DNA of 64,000 nt from NCBI GenBank assembly GCA_034401795.1, contig CM067365.1, positions 10,990,145 through 11,054,144 of the forward strand. Direction: 5' to 3'. Of the stretch, positions 34,801 to 46,775 are shown piece by piece. Under the pieces are notes generated by a model. The model was given only the letters and a program-made list of their open reading frames with translations. It ran no database searches and was not told where the DNA came from. Numbering within the stretch: the stretch's first letter is position 1; each line of letters starts with the position of its first letter. This DNA is from Chaetoderma sp. LZ-2023a (lineage: Eukaryota; Mollusca; Caudofoveata; Chaetodermatida; Chaetodermatidae). The position numbers were made by a program, and so were the translations under genes.

Positions 34801-35157
34801 TAAGTCAGAGTAACTTTAGAAGATGCATCTTCCAGCAGTAACTTTTACCAGTTACTAATAACCTTTTGATGTAGGAGGTACTTCCAGACATACGTGGATG
34901 GTTGCCGATACAAATTCAGTTCAAAAGCTGATGGTAGTTGCTGTGGCATAGCAAGGGTGACGAGGGCCCCCTCCAAAAATTATTTGAAGGCTCCCATCCC
35001 ATGCACATACGCACGCAAGCAAGCAAGCTGAAAGCAGCCAAGACCAGGGGTCTGAGGTGCCTCCAACAAAAATTTGTGATGCAGATGTTCTCAAAGGGTA
35101 TCTCCGATGTCTCTGGCTGTAAATATTAGTCTTTTGTCCAGTGGAGATTTCTATAGT

Positions 35158-35832
35158 TTACAAAATAGATTTTTTTCTTTCTGGAACTATAAAACTGGCC
35201 CTATGACCCATGCCATACCAAAATGTAGGTATATTAGTCACATAACTACAAATACTTAAAATAAATTGCAAGACACCATAGAAGTAAGCTGTATAATTCG
35301 ACCGGAATCTGTTGCTTGAGGCAGTCAAGCTAGTAACAGAATATGCATCTGGTATTGTAGCTCGCGGGGGTATGTGCTGGTCCGCCATGTTGCTCCACTC
35401 CACCACACCGCATGTGCATGAGGTGCGGGAGGGCTGGTTAGCTGCGGTTCTCGGGGTTGTGGATCCCGTATCGCGTCTCTCCATAAGGTACAAAGACCGG
35501 CCTTGAGAGCCGGTGGAACGGTCATGTTCCAGTGGGGCCCTGTGACCATTGCCGCCGAGATTGAACCACACAGTGTCGTCCCAACTGTTCATGTCACCGG
35601 TATGATGGTCCATACTAATTCCGAATATGGACAAGAGGTAATAATTAAACAGTCACAAATTGATAAACTATATAAACAATATCACACGTTTGACAGCAAT
35701 GAGCAAATAATACAAAACATAGAGCATTCAGTGTCCTTTCTACGTGGTTTCGCCGAAGGCATCACACAGCTCCTTGAATCCACAGAGGTATCCCCGCAAG
35801 GGAACATCGCCGTGAGTCACTTGGTTGTTTAA
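35158..35832 (+). other. unassigned open frame region
   Basis: The plus-strand frame 35503-35832 (about 110 codons from a non-ATG start; first Met at about 35524) encodes MFQWGPVTIAAEIE near its start and DSNEQIIQNIEHSV and FLRGFAEGITQLLES later. It reads like real protein, with a possible amphipathic helix, but I do not recognise a family. A minus-strand frame (35158-35634) overlaps its first half and has a hydrophobic C-terminal part. The two cannot both be typical genes. No splice context was found to decide between them. Confidence 0.3.
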
Positions 35833-38049
35833 TATGAACTAAATACACGCCTAACACACACAGAACACTGTTGTTGCGAGAGGAAAGTGCCTTGAGCAGA
35901 CCTCCGTCACAAGAAAATGTCTTCAACGCCAAAGCGGAGGAAAAGAGTTGGCAAAAAGGGCCACTCTTTTGTTCAAACAGAAAATGCTAAGTGCTGGTCA
36001 ATCCTAGTGAAGCCATAACTAATGTGATGCACACTAGTTTATGTGAAGACGGAATGAATGATTTCCAAAGAATTCACAGGTCACCGTCTTATGTAGGTCC
36101 AAAGTTACTGCATTGGTAGTCGCCGCTTTTATTTATGCGGGCCTTCTGTTACATTCTAACCTACGATTTAGTTGTTAGATACGAGTACAAGCTTTGGCCG
36201 CTAGTGGAAGAGATTCCTACCTAATTTTAGACACACATCTAACAGCCGAAGATGATTCGCTTCCCGCAGGTCGCCCTGCATAGCATCTACCAATGAAAGA
36301 TAGCATGCATACATGTTACGGAGCAACAGCTCCTGAATCAAATAACTATCCAGTCACCGCAGCTCTGCAACCACATATAACATCACTAGGACAAGTTTAC
36401 AGTTCCCAAAAGCATTTTTAGAAAGCGCTATATAATTTATGGTGGGGAGAAAGAGACAGATATCCATCGCCAGTGTCCATCCCGTGAGGGTGTGGTGGGT
36501 TCTAAGACCTCACCCAGACACTACAACGAATTGGATGGAGATCCGCATCTTTTCCGTCACCGCATGCTACAGGGTTAACATTTTACCTGTCATTAGGGTT
36601 AAGTTCCATGAATGCCCAGAGATGCACAGCAGGCCGGTATCACAACATAATTAATTTTCTTGTCGTAGTGCTTCCTACTTTGGCGGGGGAAATCTAATTA
36701 ACTAGTATCCGAGGATACAGGGGGCGTGTATGTAAATTGGCACTTTAACTATCACCGCTCAGAAACCTCCAATAGTTTCCTGGGGTCGGATCCTGCTAAC
36801 GCGTCGATGGGAAATCCGGACAATTATCAAGCCCTGCGGCTGGAGGATCGTGGAAAGAGAAAATAACTCGATATAAATAAGAGGTGCTAAGGTAACTGGC
36901 CTATTTTACACAACCTAGCCGGTGCATGGGCCTCCATTACCACTACAACCGGAAAAGAGGCATACACTATGCGTCTCTTGCGGAGAAATTGTCCCTAATC
37001 ACTTTAAACCTATTCTATCGAGCTAGAATAGCCGGGTTTAGTCGGTAACGTCAGGCTCAAGCAATTAGAGCATGATCGGCGACCTTAGTGTAAAATTGAT
37101 GCTGGGGGAATATAGTGATGCGGATATAATGTTGCTGTATAGTATTACCTAGCGTACTGCGTCCCAGAGTTTTCATAAATAAACAAAATATATTAACTAG
37201 GATGGCTACTTGCCATACACACAACTAACCAATATAGTGCGAAAGGTATATCACAGGTCATAGGACCTTACGTTGAGAGCACCCACAGAAAATAAAGATA
37301 ATATATACAGTATGAAACAGAAAGTATAAAAATGACATCTTAGGACTGGCTCGGCACCTATTAGTCATCAGTGTCTAAATACGGAAATCATTAAATACAC
37401 AATAGTATAGTTACTTGAGTACATATTGGTCAGCGGCATAGTAAAAGTTCATAAGCCACTGAAATTGATATGCTAACATGAAATAGCGCGAGATGGCAAG
37501 ATCTTGACTGCGGGGAAGATTTCTGCAAGCAGGTTTCCGCAGGCAGACTGTTGATGCGGCTCACTCTCAAGATGGTGAAGAAGAACGGGTAACAAGATGT
37601 CCACTGGATAGTCAGAGTAACTGATACATGATTTAAACAGTTTGTTGTAAAGTTTTCATCCGGCGACGGTAGTTTGAAAGTTGAGAGTAGCCCATTAACA
37701 TAGAGGGCTACTATTATGAATAATTATTATGCAGGTACAATAACTGGGTACATGGCACGGGATACATCGCATAGCTCTTGCGGCGCACCGAGCAAAGTCC
37801 CACATCATCACACGTGACGTGCAGCATGGCAGTTTGATCCCCTTTTCAGCATGGTCGGAAGATCCAGCGAGTTATCCACCAAGAATCACCATCAGCTCTA
37901 CATCTCGTAGAATCACATCAGGCCACAAGGCCCTTTCCGCGGAGAAGCTCCCGTAGGAAAGTCTGGATGTGGAAGTTAAAACTTTAGTTTGGCCATCCGG
38001 GAGCATCCAAAGTTCTGTATCGTGGAAAGTCACGTCCAAGACTGCTCAC
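35833..38049. other. unassigned DNA, less AT-rich than its surroundings
   Basis: No open frame with recognisable content and no copy of the repeat families seen elsewhere in the window. AATAAA-like motifs occur near 37180 and 37290. This is the longest stretch without identifiable repeats. Confidence 0.4.
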
Positions 38050-38280
38050 CGGCGCATGAGATCTGAATTTGCAAAAGGCACCGCAGTGATGATCGATGGG
38101 ATCACCGTTGGCCTGCAGTTGTACCGCGTCTTGCCCGCGCTGGTGCAGCAGTCTTGTTGTTGATGGGTCGTCTTCCACGCCGATGATGCGCCTGATCGTC
38201 GATTTTTCGTCCCCTTTATACTACTCGTGACGTCAGAGCCAGGCGCTCCACCCAATCAGCGGCAGAGCAGTAGCCAATCA
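38050..38280 (-). promoter_or_regulatory. promoter-like cluster (inverted CCAAT x2, CRE, TATA)
   Basis: Read on the minus strand: two ATTGG boxes (38274-38278 and 38252-38256 on the plus strand as CCAAT), a palindromic CRE TGACGTCA (38228-38235), and TATAAAG (38214-38220). Order and spacing match a metazoan core promoter that would start near 38185. A donor-like CCG|GTGAGC lies at 38050/38049, so a first exon of about 140 bp is possible. No coding product is recognised, so this may belong to a host gene, a noncoding transcript or a mobile element. Confidence 0.4.
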
Positions 38281-38340
38281 GCGTGCAGCCAGACGTGGTG
38301 ACGTGGCTATCATGTGGACAACACATTTCCCATTTAGTTA

Positions 38341-40060
38341 ATGCATACACGTGATTACAACGTCAAGAGCACTATTTTGAAAATAATTTAATGGGAGTTT
38401 TAACGATAACTCGGCCATTTCTGGTCCAATTTTAAAATGGTAAAAAGTACTGTGACCCTCGTTTCATTCTGGTACTGATAGGTACCAAGAACGACGAGAA
38501 CGGTGCGATTTGAACAAATCACGAGTACCAACTTGGTACACTATACGTGCACAATCTCTCCCAATCCTGACACATGTTGCCAGAGAAGCTCTGACGCGCA
38601 CTCATGCGCTCTACGCGTTCTTACAGACTTAGCTGTTTTTAACGAAACCTCTCTCATAAGGGTTATACACGCATACCATCCTACTCAGGGGTGGCGTGCT
38701 TGGAGCGAATCCGGCATGGCCATCCTGTACCCAGCTTAGCTGGAACGATCCGTATCCGGCCGGTCGATCCGTGCTACACCATTGTGGAGTTCGCTTCCTA
38801 GAATGAATATTCCCAAAATAGTTATGCTGTCGGTCCCACATGGCCCCATACGCCAAGTTGAACACTATACAAGCCTTACAAGTACAACTTTCTCAAATAC
38901 CCACACAGTTGATATGGTTTCAATCTGGCAGCGGCGAGGTCGTGTCTATTTTTGAAACGATGTTCCTGAAAGCTGTTGGTGTTGCGTTTTAGCATTTGAC
39001 ACAAAATAGCACATATCTTCGGGAGGCACGGACAGACATCCACATAAGATTGTATAAGATCGTTCTAGTAGAAGCAGTGTTATTGAAAAAGCCTCAAAGT
39101 GTTCCATTTTAACAACTATATATGTTTAACTTTCCAGCGAAGTTTGGAGACGATTCCTTCCGTAGAACCAGGGTCACTATATCAAAAACATCTTCCGAAC
39201 AAGAGCATGAAGAGGAACAATAAGCAGCAGTCTATGACTCCATTCTCACATTAACCCTTGCGTCTAGCGACGCGGGTAGGAATAAATGGCATGTTAGATG
39301 GGCTGCCCTCCAGCCCAATCCACCCTATCAGATAATTTTCTATTTTTAGTGTTCATTTCATGATTTCTGATTGCTTATTAGTGGGCCTATATGAAAACGA
39401 TGATATTTCTCATAATAGACATGACATGTCATCAATGCTTAGGCGAAACGTAGCCATTATTCTAATCAATTGATCCAAATATGCCCACGTTTATAACAAA
39501 GCTAGTCAAAATGTATAGTAATGGTCATTGCGCCATCTTATAGGCTACAGACAGGCATATTATAGATAGCAAGGCATTGACGCGTGGAAGACCGAATGTT
39601 TCTCTTACTCTCCCATTTGCCACGCCCCACACACACCCCAGCCACGCCCTCTCTCTAAAAATAGTTTTCTTCATAGAACCAGAGGGCCCTTTGAATTTCT
39701 GGGGCTCCCCGCTGCTGCTGGGGCCATTGTTACGCCACTGGGACCGTAGTTGATAACGAGTTAGTAGCCGTCTGATGACAATGGCCCAATTGTTCGATCT
39801 TACATCATCATCATCAATTTACAAGGCATAAGCCATTGGCTTGTTATTGCCTCAGTGCTAAACTGGTAGGGCAGGCAACCCTGGTCTGGATACAACACGT
39901 GTAGCTATCTTCATGTGTGCATGTTCATGTAGATGCACAGGCTGTTTCAAGATTAGTCCACTGTGATGTAATAATTGTATTATGACTTTGGGAATTGACG
40001 GCTCACATATGTTGTATAAGCATATGTGTAACAGCAACGTCCAAAGCCACACCACAATTA
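38341..40060. other. unassigned DNA
   Basis: No gene recognised. A phrase rich in GGGGCYCC with 'gccactgg' near 39680-39740 resembles a common low-copy repeat. Confidence 0.4.
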
Positions 40061-40064
40061 ATTG

Positions 40065-41630
40065 TGTTCAGTCGAATTCAAATATTCTTTCTTTGAAAAA
40101 GATGTCTAGTTTGCCCTTGAATATTTCGACTGTGGTTGCTTCGACTATTGTTGTTGGCAGTGAATTCCAATGTGGTGCCACTCTATTTGCGAAGGAGTGC
40201 TTCCGAATATCTTTGCTGCTACGTTTTATGTTGAGCTTGAGCCTATGACCTCTGGTCCGTGTAACATTGGACAGTTCGAAAAAGTAGTTCTTATCAATAT
40301 TATATAGATCTTTGATGAGTTTGAATGTTTCAATCAAATCTCCACGAAACCGTCTATATTTCAGTGACATTAGATTTAGGGCTTCAAGTCTTTCTGTGTA
40401 GCTATACTCTCTGATTTGTGGGACAAGTTTTGTTGCTCTGCGTTGTACTCTTTCTAATAGCTGCGATTGCCTTTTCAGTCTTGGAGACCATGCTGAGTTG
40501 CAGTATTCAAGAATGGGTCGCACAAGTGATTTGTATAGTAGCGTGAAAGTAGATTGATCAATGTTGGTAAATGTTCTCTTGATTAGTCCTATTGTACTGT
40601 TTGCCTTGGATACAATGTTCCCTATATGTATGTCAAAAGAGAGGTTTCTGTCGACATGAACCCCCAAATCTTTTTCTACATCTGATGTTGATACAGGATG
40701 TGGGTCAGGTGTATCTGTCATATAGTATTTGGTTTGAGGGTTATTCTGCCGAAGTGCATGACATGCGTTTTGTCTGTGTTGAAAGATAGTTGCCATGTCT
40801 GCGACCATTTACATACTTTATTTATGTTTTCCTGAATCCGACTGGTAGCTGGGTTGCCGTACATCTTTGTATCATCTGCAAATATTTTGCAGTGGCAGGT
40901 TAATCGATCAGGTAGGTCATTTATATATATCAGAAAAAGTATAGGTCCTAGAACACTTCCTTGTGGCACGCCGCTGGTCACCTCAATCCAGTCCGATGAT
41001 GCATCATTAATTCTAACTCTCTGGCTCCTGTTGCTTAAGTAGTTCCCTATCCATTTTACTAAATTTTCGCCAATACCATAGCTTCTCAGTTTTGTTTGGA
41101 GTCGTTGGTGTGGCACAGTATCGAAAGCTTTTGAAAAGTCTAAATATATTGCATCGACAGGTTCGTTTGAGTCAAGCATGGCTGTTAAATCCTCCAGGTA
41201 TTCTAGTAGTTGAGTTTTACATGATCTTTTACGTCTAAATCCATGCTGACATTTGGTAAATAGATTAGCCGTTTCCAGGAAATTTACAATACTGTCTCTT
41301 ATAAAAGATTCTAGGACCTTGCATAATGTAGAAGTGAGACTGATTGGTCTGTAGTTGCTTGGGTCATTCTTGGAGCCTTTTTTGTGTATGCAGCATACAT
41401 TTGCCATTTTCCAGAAGTCGGGTAAAATGCCTTCTTCAAGAGACTTGTTGAAAATTATGCATAGTGGTGTACTAATTTCTTTAGCAGCTTCTTTTAGTAT
41501 TCTCACTGGTATTTCATCCGGGCCATTGCTTTTGTTGGGGTTGAGTCCTTTTAGTTTATTTTCGATGGCAATAGGTGTTATTACATCCTTTCATCGCCAG
41601 CTGTCTAATAAACTGGGCTTCAATTGAATT
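40065..41630 (-). mobile_element. Jockey/CR1-like LINE, reverse transcriptase half
   Basis: Two long minus-strand frames cover most of the RT and C-terminal region. In order: NPNKSNGPDEIPVRIL, CIHKKGSKNDPSNYRPISL, KCQHGFRRKRSCKTQL, AIYLDFSKAFDTVPH (catalytic Asp), SGVPQGSVLGPILFLIYIND, IFADDTKMYG (catalytic box), then DLGVHVDRNLSF, SLVRPILEYCNSAWSP, VQRRATKLVPQ and FANRVAPHWNSLPTTIV. One frame change near 40720-40810 separates the two pieces. The endonuclease half is not seen, so the copy is 5'-truncated. It is the best preserved LINE RT in the window and belongs to the same broad group as 16869-18861. Confidence 0.9.
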
Positions 41631-41639
41631 TGGTTGCGA

Positions 41640-42060
41640 AGCATATTAATGAACATGGTTATCATTCTCTTGTGTAGCCGCCCTTCAATCAGTACATCTA
41701 GGAGGTATGTAGCTGCATTTGCTGTTGAAACACGCAGGTGCTGGAGCTGCTTCATGCATCCTCTATGGTAATCTTCGATAAGCTGTATTTCTACGCTTCA
41801 GAGAACCAGGGCATCTAGCCCATGCAGTAGCAGATTTAACATAAATGGATCCTTTTAACTGTTTTGGGGCTTATACCATACCAAGGCCTGCAGTAATTGT
41901 CAATGTCTTCTTTGTAAGATTTGTAGACATGCTTGTAAGGAATGTCAACAAAAGACCACTCACAGATCCATTTGCCTCTCCTGATAAGTGATATAGCACA
42001 CAGTAATGGGCCTGTTTTGTGGCTTAATAGTGAATGTGATATGACATTAGACAGCACATC
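41640..42060. other. unassigned DNA
   Basis: No feature recognised. Confidence 0.4.
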
Positions 42061-43165
42061 TATCTCACACCATTAGGTACTTGTGTCATGTCCTCTCATT
42101 AGAGGAGATCATGCGCCTAAGTTTGGTTCCAGTATGATTACCCCTATATGAAATATAAACTACTAAATTGAGCGAAACACAAAATGCTAAAGCTGAAAAA
42201 GTCTAGTTTTCACCAATGACCATGACCTTTTAACCCCAAGGTCATTATGCCGTGCCAACTCATCATACGGAAGTGTGTCAAACTTGGGCTAAGTATGCTT
42301 AACCCAACATGAGATATAAAACACTAATTTGAGCAAGACACAAAAAGTTATTGTTGAAAAAACTAAGTTTTTACCGAGGACACTTGATCTTGAAGTTTGG
42401 GTCATTGTGTCAAGCCCTCTCAATGTAAAGAAGTGTGTGTCCAAATTAGGCTCCAGTATGATTAACCAAACACAGGATAAATTGTTGAGATAAAAGCAAA
42501 ATGTTAATGCAAAAAATCACCAGTATTTTATCAAGGTCACAGTGACCATGACCTTTCACCCCAAGGTTATGGAGTCATCATCTAACATCATAGGGTGATG
42601 TACAATGAGATATGAATCATTAAGTGGAGTCAAATGCAAAATGTTATTGTTGAAATAAAACTAGGTCTTGCTTTGTCTTTTAATATACTGATATTTACCT
42701 CTGACCTTTTGACGTCACAGCAATTGTGTCATCCCAGCTCTTTATTAGGAAAGTGCTGGTCCACATTTGTACGTTGTGTGATTAACTTAACATGAGATAT
42801 TAACCTCTAAATTGAGCTAAACACAAAATGTTGAAGTTTTTTTTTATCAAGGTTACAATGACATTGACCTTTGAATATAACATTATTGTTTCATGCCCTC
42901 TCAATATAAAGCAGCTGTCCAAATTTGGGTCCAGTATGCTTAGTCAATTTACGCGATATAAACCACTAAGTTTAACTAAATATAAAATGTTAAATGATGA
43001 AAAAATCCAGTTTTTACCACGGCCACAATGACCTTTTGACATCAACATTAATGTGCCTTACCGTCTCATTATAGGTAAACATATGTCTAACCAGGGTGCA
43101 GTACGCTTAACCCCACATGAGATATGAACCTCGAGGTAAAGCTAAATGCAAATTGGTAGACAACA
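42060..43165. repeat. degenerate tandem repeat, about 160 bp x 7
   Basis: Units recur with the phrases CCAGTATGATTA, CATGAGATATAAAC, ACACAAAATGTTA and GACCATGACCTTT. Anchors lie near 42126, 42287, 42450, 42600, 42760, 42925 and 43090. Units are well diverged. TGACCT/AGGTCA half-sites recur in them. Related single units lie near 59225-59480 and 60140-60260. Confidence 0.85.
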
Positions 43166-43435
43166 ACGTCACGGCTGGACGACGCGGAGGTTATTACAAT
43201 ACCTTTTTTATTTTGTAACGTTAAGCTGCAAATTACTACTGATAATGCTTCACCAACGTACTGGAGAGAAAATCTGCATGCACATGGAGAGATCTGATCT
43301 GTTACTCAGGATCTGACAATCAATTATGTCACATGTAGGCTGATGTCACAAACACAATGCATAATAAATGATGTAGCTAGCTCTGCCATGATTAATCCAT
43401 CAAGTGAATTGTACGTCGTTACAACCGAATAAACA

Positions 43436-43650
43436 TTAAGTTGAATATTTTGAAAGTAATTTAACTAGGTCCTGCAGCACAAAGTCAAATTACTTTCAAA
43501 ATATTCGACAGCTTACCTGTACAGTCACTTTGAAGCTGGGATTCTGTGAATTTATGGTTCACAGTATAAATTGACCCCAACACATGGAAAATGTGGGCAG
43601 AGCGTAGGTAGAAATGGGCGGGGCATAGCTAGCAATGGACCTCTATTAGT
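43436..43650. mobile_element. hairpin family B with 21-bp-type flank
   Basis: Hairpin GTTGAATATTTTGAAAGTAA / TTACTTTCAAAATATTCGAC (43440-43512), followed by GAATTTATGG..., GACCCCAACACATGG and two adjacent units of the GGGCGGGGCATAGCTAG kind. Confidence 0.75.
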
Positions 43651-43773
43651 TACATCTTAGTACAATGGTCAACCTACCAATGAAGTTCCATCAATGTAGC
43701 ATGGACACAAAAACCAGAATCCCAGGTGTACAAAAACCGAGGGGTCGGGATAACTAATATTCAGATATATAGT

Positions 43774-44003
43774 TTAACCCGTTAATGGGCAAGCCGGTCA
43801 AAAAAGGCCTCTGCAGTGACCTCGAGGAATGTCCAGTTGCAGACCACAAGAATATCTTCCAAAATTTACCACTGGACTACCTGGCTCCAAAATCACGCCA
43901 GTCATTCTAATGGTAAATTTCCAAAAAATAGTCATCCCTTGGCATGCAAATGGCTACTCAGTAAGCAAATATTTAGATTTTCTTGACAAATTTTGACCAT
44001 TAA
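43774..44003. mobile_element. hairpin MITE, family A
   Basis: Bounded by TTAA at both ends; arms carry the family phrases GTCCAGTTGCAGACCACAAG and TTTACCACTGGACTACCTGG. Its right TTAA is also the left TTAA of the next element. Confidence 0.8.
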
Positions 44004-44205
44004 CCCTTTCACCGATGAATTCGCCATATCTCATTTTCAATGCAAACATACAGGAAAACTGTTGAATATTTTGAAATTAATTTGACTGAATGTCACTGCT
44101 GAATTAGACAGCAACCGTTTCCAATCAATTTAATATCAACATATTCAATAGAAAAAGTTTTCTATCGTAAAGAATATATTTTTCCGTGAACTGTGAGAGT
44201 ATTAA
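44000..44205. mobile_element. hairpin MITE, family B, short form
   Basis: Begins TTAACCCTTTCACCG, then CCATATCTCATTTTCAATGC, the hairpin around 44063-44150, and the tail AAAGAATATATTTTTCCGTG ending near a TTAA. Confidence 0.75.
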
Positions 44206-44434
44206 AGCAGTACTATTTGATCAGAACATACAAGAAGAAGCCATACTGGGATGAAATCATGAAGCGCATGACAAATGACAAGACTATCACTAGATAATTT
44301 ATCACAGTTTATTTTACACAAAATGAGCATGATGTGATGACACATGCAATAGCAACACAATAATTGTCATATTATCTGAATTAACGCTTTCAACTGTAAA
44401 ATACCAGAATCTCGATGTCAAGCTAACCATACAG

Positions 44435-44500
44435 GTAAGCTGCTGAACAATTTGAGAGGTTTGTCTTAAGTGTTGCTGCCTCAGGCAAATTATTTTAAAA
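44435..44500. repeat. decayed hairpin family B
   Basis: AAGCTGCTGAACAATTTGAG with a GTTGCTGCCTCAGGCA centre; the right arm is cut by the next element. Confidence 0.5.
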
Positions 44501-44503
44501 TTA

Positions 44504-44690
44504 CCACTCTGATGTCAAAACATTAAATTTCCAAATTACATTAAGAAGACCTGGTGTTCATTTTTCAACAAATTTGGTGGGAGATGGTGCTGTCGTAGAC
44601 AGCAACATTTTCCATCAAAATTGTTGAAAAATGTACACCAGTTTCTTTGCCATTGACACAGTAAAAGATAAAATATTGACATCAGAGTGG
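44504..44690. mobile_element. palindromic MITE with TA duplication, family C
   Basis: Inverted termini CCACTCTGATGTCAA (44504-44518) and TTGACATCAGAGTGG (44676-44690), each flanked by TA as in Tc1/mariner-type insertions. A second inverted repeat lies inside (CTGGTGTTCATTTTTCAACA / TGTTGAAAAATGTACACCAG). Confidence 0.8.
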
Positions 44691-45043
44691 TAGGGTTAAA
44701 CAATATTTTTGAAACTATAAAGGATTATTTGTCAAAAAAAGCGTATCAGGCATATGCACTCTAGGATATAGGGTCTCCTTCTAGTGCCTTATAAGACTAA
44801 TGTCTAAGAGAGAAAATAGAATAGTTCGACATTCGGAATAAAATCCATATTTCGCTAAAGAAATGCATCAAGAACTGTCTAGAGCATCTAGATTTCAAGA
44901 TACCCCAGGAGAACCTCCAGAGCCTCACACCATTTTACCTCTTCCCTCACATCTAATCATTGCCTAGGGCATCATGAACCCTAGCGCCGACACCACCTCA
45001 AGATCAATAAACACGATAAGCTATGACGCTTAAACCAATATTT

Positions 45044-45110
45044 TGAAATTAATATGACTGGAAGCCATTGCTGCCTAAGGCAGCAATGGCTTCCAGTCAT
45101 ATTAATTTCA
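45044..45110. mobile_element. near-perfect hairpin, family B core
   Basis: Arms TGAAATTAATATGACTGGAA and TTCCAGTCATATTAATTTCA with GCCATTGCTGCC / GGCAGCAATGGC between them: 67 bp almost without mismatch, so this copy is young. Confidence 0.85.
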
Positions 45111-45365
45111 CAGTATTCAACAGCTTTCCTGTTTGTTTGCTCAGATATTGGGATACAAGGAATTTAGCAGTGAAACAGTTAATTGCTATACATTTTTGCA
45201 GACAACTATGCAGTTTATAATGTGCATAGAAATTCATGCTATGCAAATATTTAATTCTAAATTATGCCCTGGAAAGGGACCTAGACAATAGGGACCTAGG
45301 AAATGGGGACACAGGGACAGGATATATGGGGACAAATAAACCAAATTTTCTTTATTTAATTTATT

Positions 45366-45570
45366 CATTATCCCATTCACTGAAGAATTCTGCATATCTC
45401 ATTTTCAAAGCAACGATACAGGAAAACTGTTGAATATTTTGAAATTAATTTAACTGGAAACCATTGCTGCCTAACGCAGCACAGTCAATCTTTTTTCAAA
45501 ATATTCAACAGAATAAGTTTTCCATCATAAAGAATATACTTTTTCTGTGATTTGTGGGTGGTAGCGTTAA
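45366..45570. mobile_element. hairpin MITE, family B, short form
   Basis: ATCTCATTTTCAAAGCAACG, hairpin 45431-45512, then ATAAAGAATATACTTTTTCTG and a TTAA at 45567-45570. Confidence 0.75.
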
Positions 45571-45739
45571 GATGCACCAGAAAGCAAAGTGATCAATGCA
45601 CTTAGATGATTCTGGTTAGAGTTGAGATCAATAAACAAGCAATAGTAAGTAACCGTAGCAACATAAATTATAACAATTATTTAATAATCGTAGTAGTAAA
45701 AAGTAAGATAAAAAAAACCATGTTAAGTACATAAAACCA

Positions 45740-45972
45740 TTAATCCTTTACCCATAAATTTGTTCAAGAGAATTTCAATTTTCTCATAAAAATGCCCATA
45801 TGTAGACCAAGAGGTTATTTTCAAGATTTTTCACTGGAATGACTGGCTCAGTTTTCGAGCCCCTTATTCCAGTGGTAAAACCTTTTTAAAATAGTCTTCT
45901 TATTGTCTACAAATGGACATTTCTCAAGATGAGTGCAGAAAGTATTTTTGGCTGAGTGTTAAAATGGTAAGC
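45740..45972. mobile_element. hairpin MITE, family A
   Basis: TTAATCCTTTACCC at left, arms with TTTCACTGGAATGACTGGCT and CTTATTCCAGTGGTAAA, right end GAGTGTTAAAATGG. Confidence 0.8.
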
Positions 45973-45977
45973 CCTTA

Positions 45978-46302
45978 CAGGTGCATATTCACCGAAAAAT
46001 TTCTGAAAAGACTTTTAGATGCTTAAACTGTTAGCCTATATGTAATGAAATGAAATAAATCTTAACATATGATGATTCCATTCCACATAAATATAATTTT
46101 TTAAGTTGCGAAATTGAAATAGAGGCACAGGCCTCTATTTCAATTTGACAACCTAAAAAATTATATTAATTTATATGGAATGGAATCATCATATGTTAAG
46201 ATTTATTTCATTTCATTACACATAGGCACAGAATTTAAGCTTATAAAGGTATGCAATTTTAACAATTTTATTTTCAATCATTCTGGTGTGAATATGCACC
46301 TG
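45978..46302. mobile_element. 325-bp palindromic MITE with TA duplication, family D
   Basis: Terminal inverted repeats CAGGTGCATATTCAC and GTGAATATGCACCTG, each flanked by TA (45976-45977 and 46303-46304). Inside lies a long foldback: TGTAATGAAATGAAATAAAT, CATATGATGATTCCATTCC and the centre GAGGCACAGGCCTC, all mirrored to about 46224. Tc1/mariner-like by termini and target site. It sits between two family A copies. Confidence 0.88.
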
Positions 46303-46304
46303 TA

Positions 46305-46480
46305 ATGGTCAAGCCAGCCAAACATATTCCCTAGTATGATTTTTGAAACTAACATTGGAGTGACTGCGTCGATAACAACAGATCCAGTCATTCAAGTTGT
46401 AAATTAAAAAAAAAAAATCTTTTGGTCTGAAAATGAATATTTTTTATTGAGACAATTGAGTTTCTTGACCAGATTAGAGC
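46305..46480. mobile_element. hairpin MITE, family A, decayed
   Basis: TGGTCAAGCCAGCC at left; arms CATTGGAGTGACTG and CAGTCATTCAAG around a short loop; an A-run at 46408-46419. Confidence 0.65.
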
Positions 46481-46775
46481 ACGAACGTTGCAATATGGAA
46501 GTACTCATGCACCGTAAATGAACTCGTTTGCTATATTTGCAAATGTAAAGAGGAATTCCTTCCGAGATATAAATAAATTTGGAAATTTTCAATATTTTTG
46601 TGGCAAGAGAACGGTCCTGATGTATTGTTACCGCTTACTACATACCAATTTTTATATACAAATTATGGCCCCATATTTGTTATTTGCTGGAAGCTGGTGA
46701 GAGAGCGTAAGAGTTTTTCAATGTAGGGAAGCATTATATTTATGAAATAATCCAATTGGAAAGCCTCACAAAATC

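Noticed and set aside
45044-45110. Near-perfect hairpin as a microRNA precursor
   Set aside because: The same hairpin occurs in many places as family B, so it is better explained as a mobile element; small-RNA data could reopen this.
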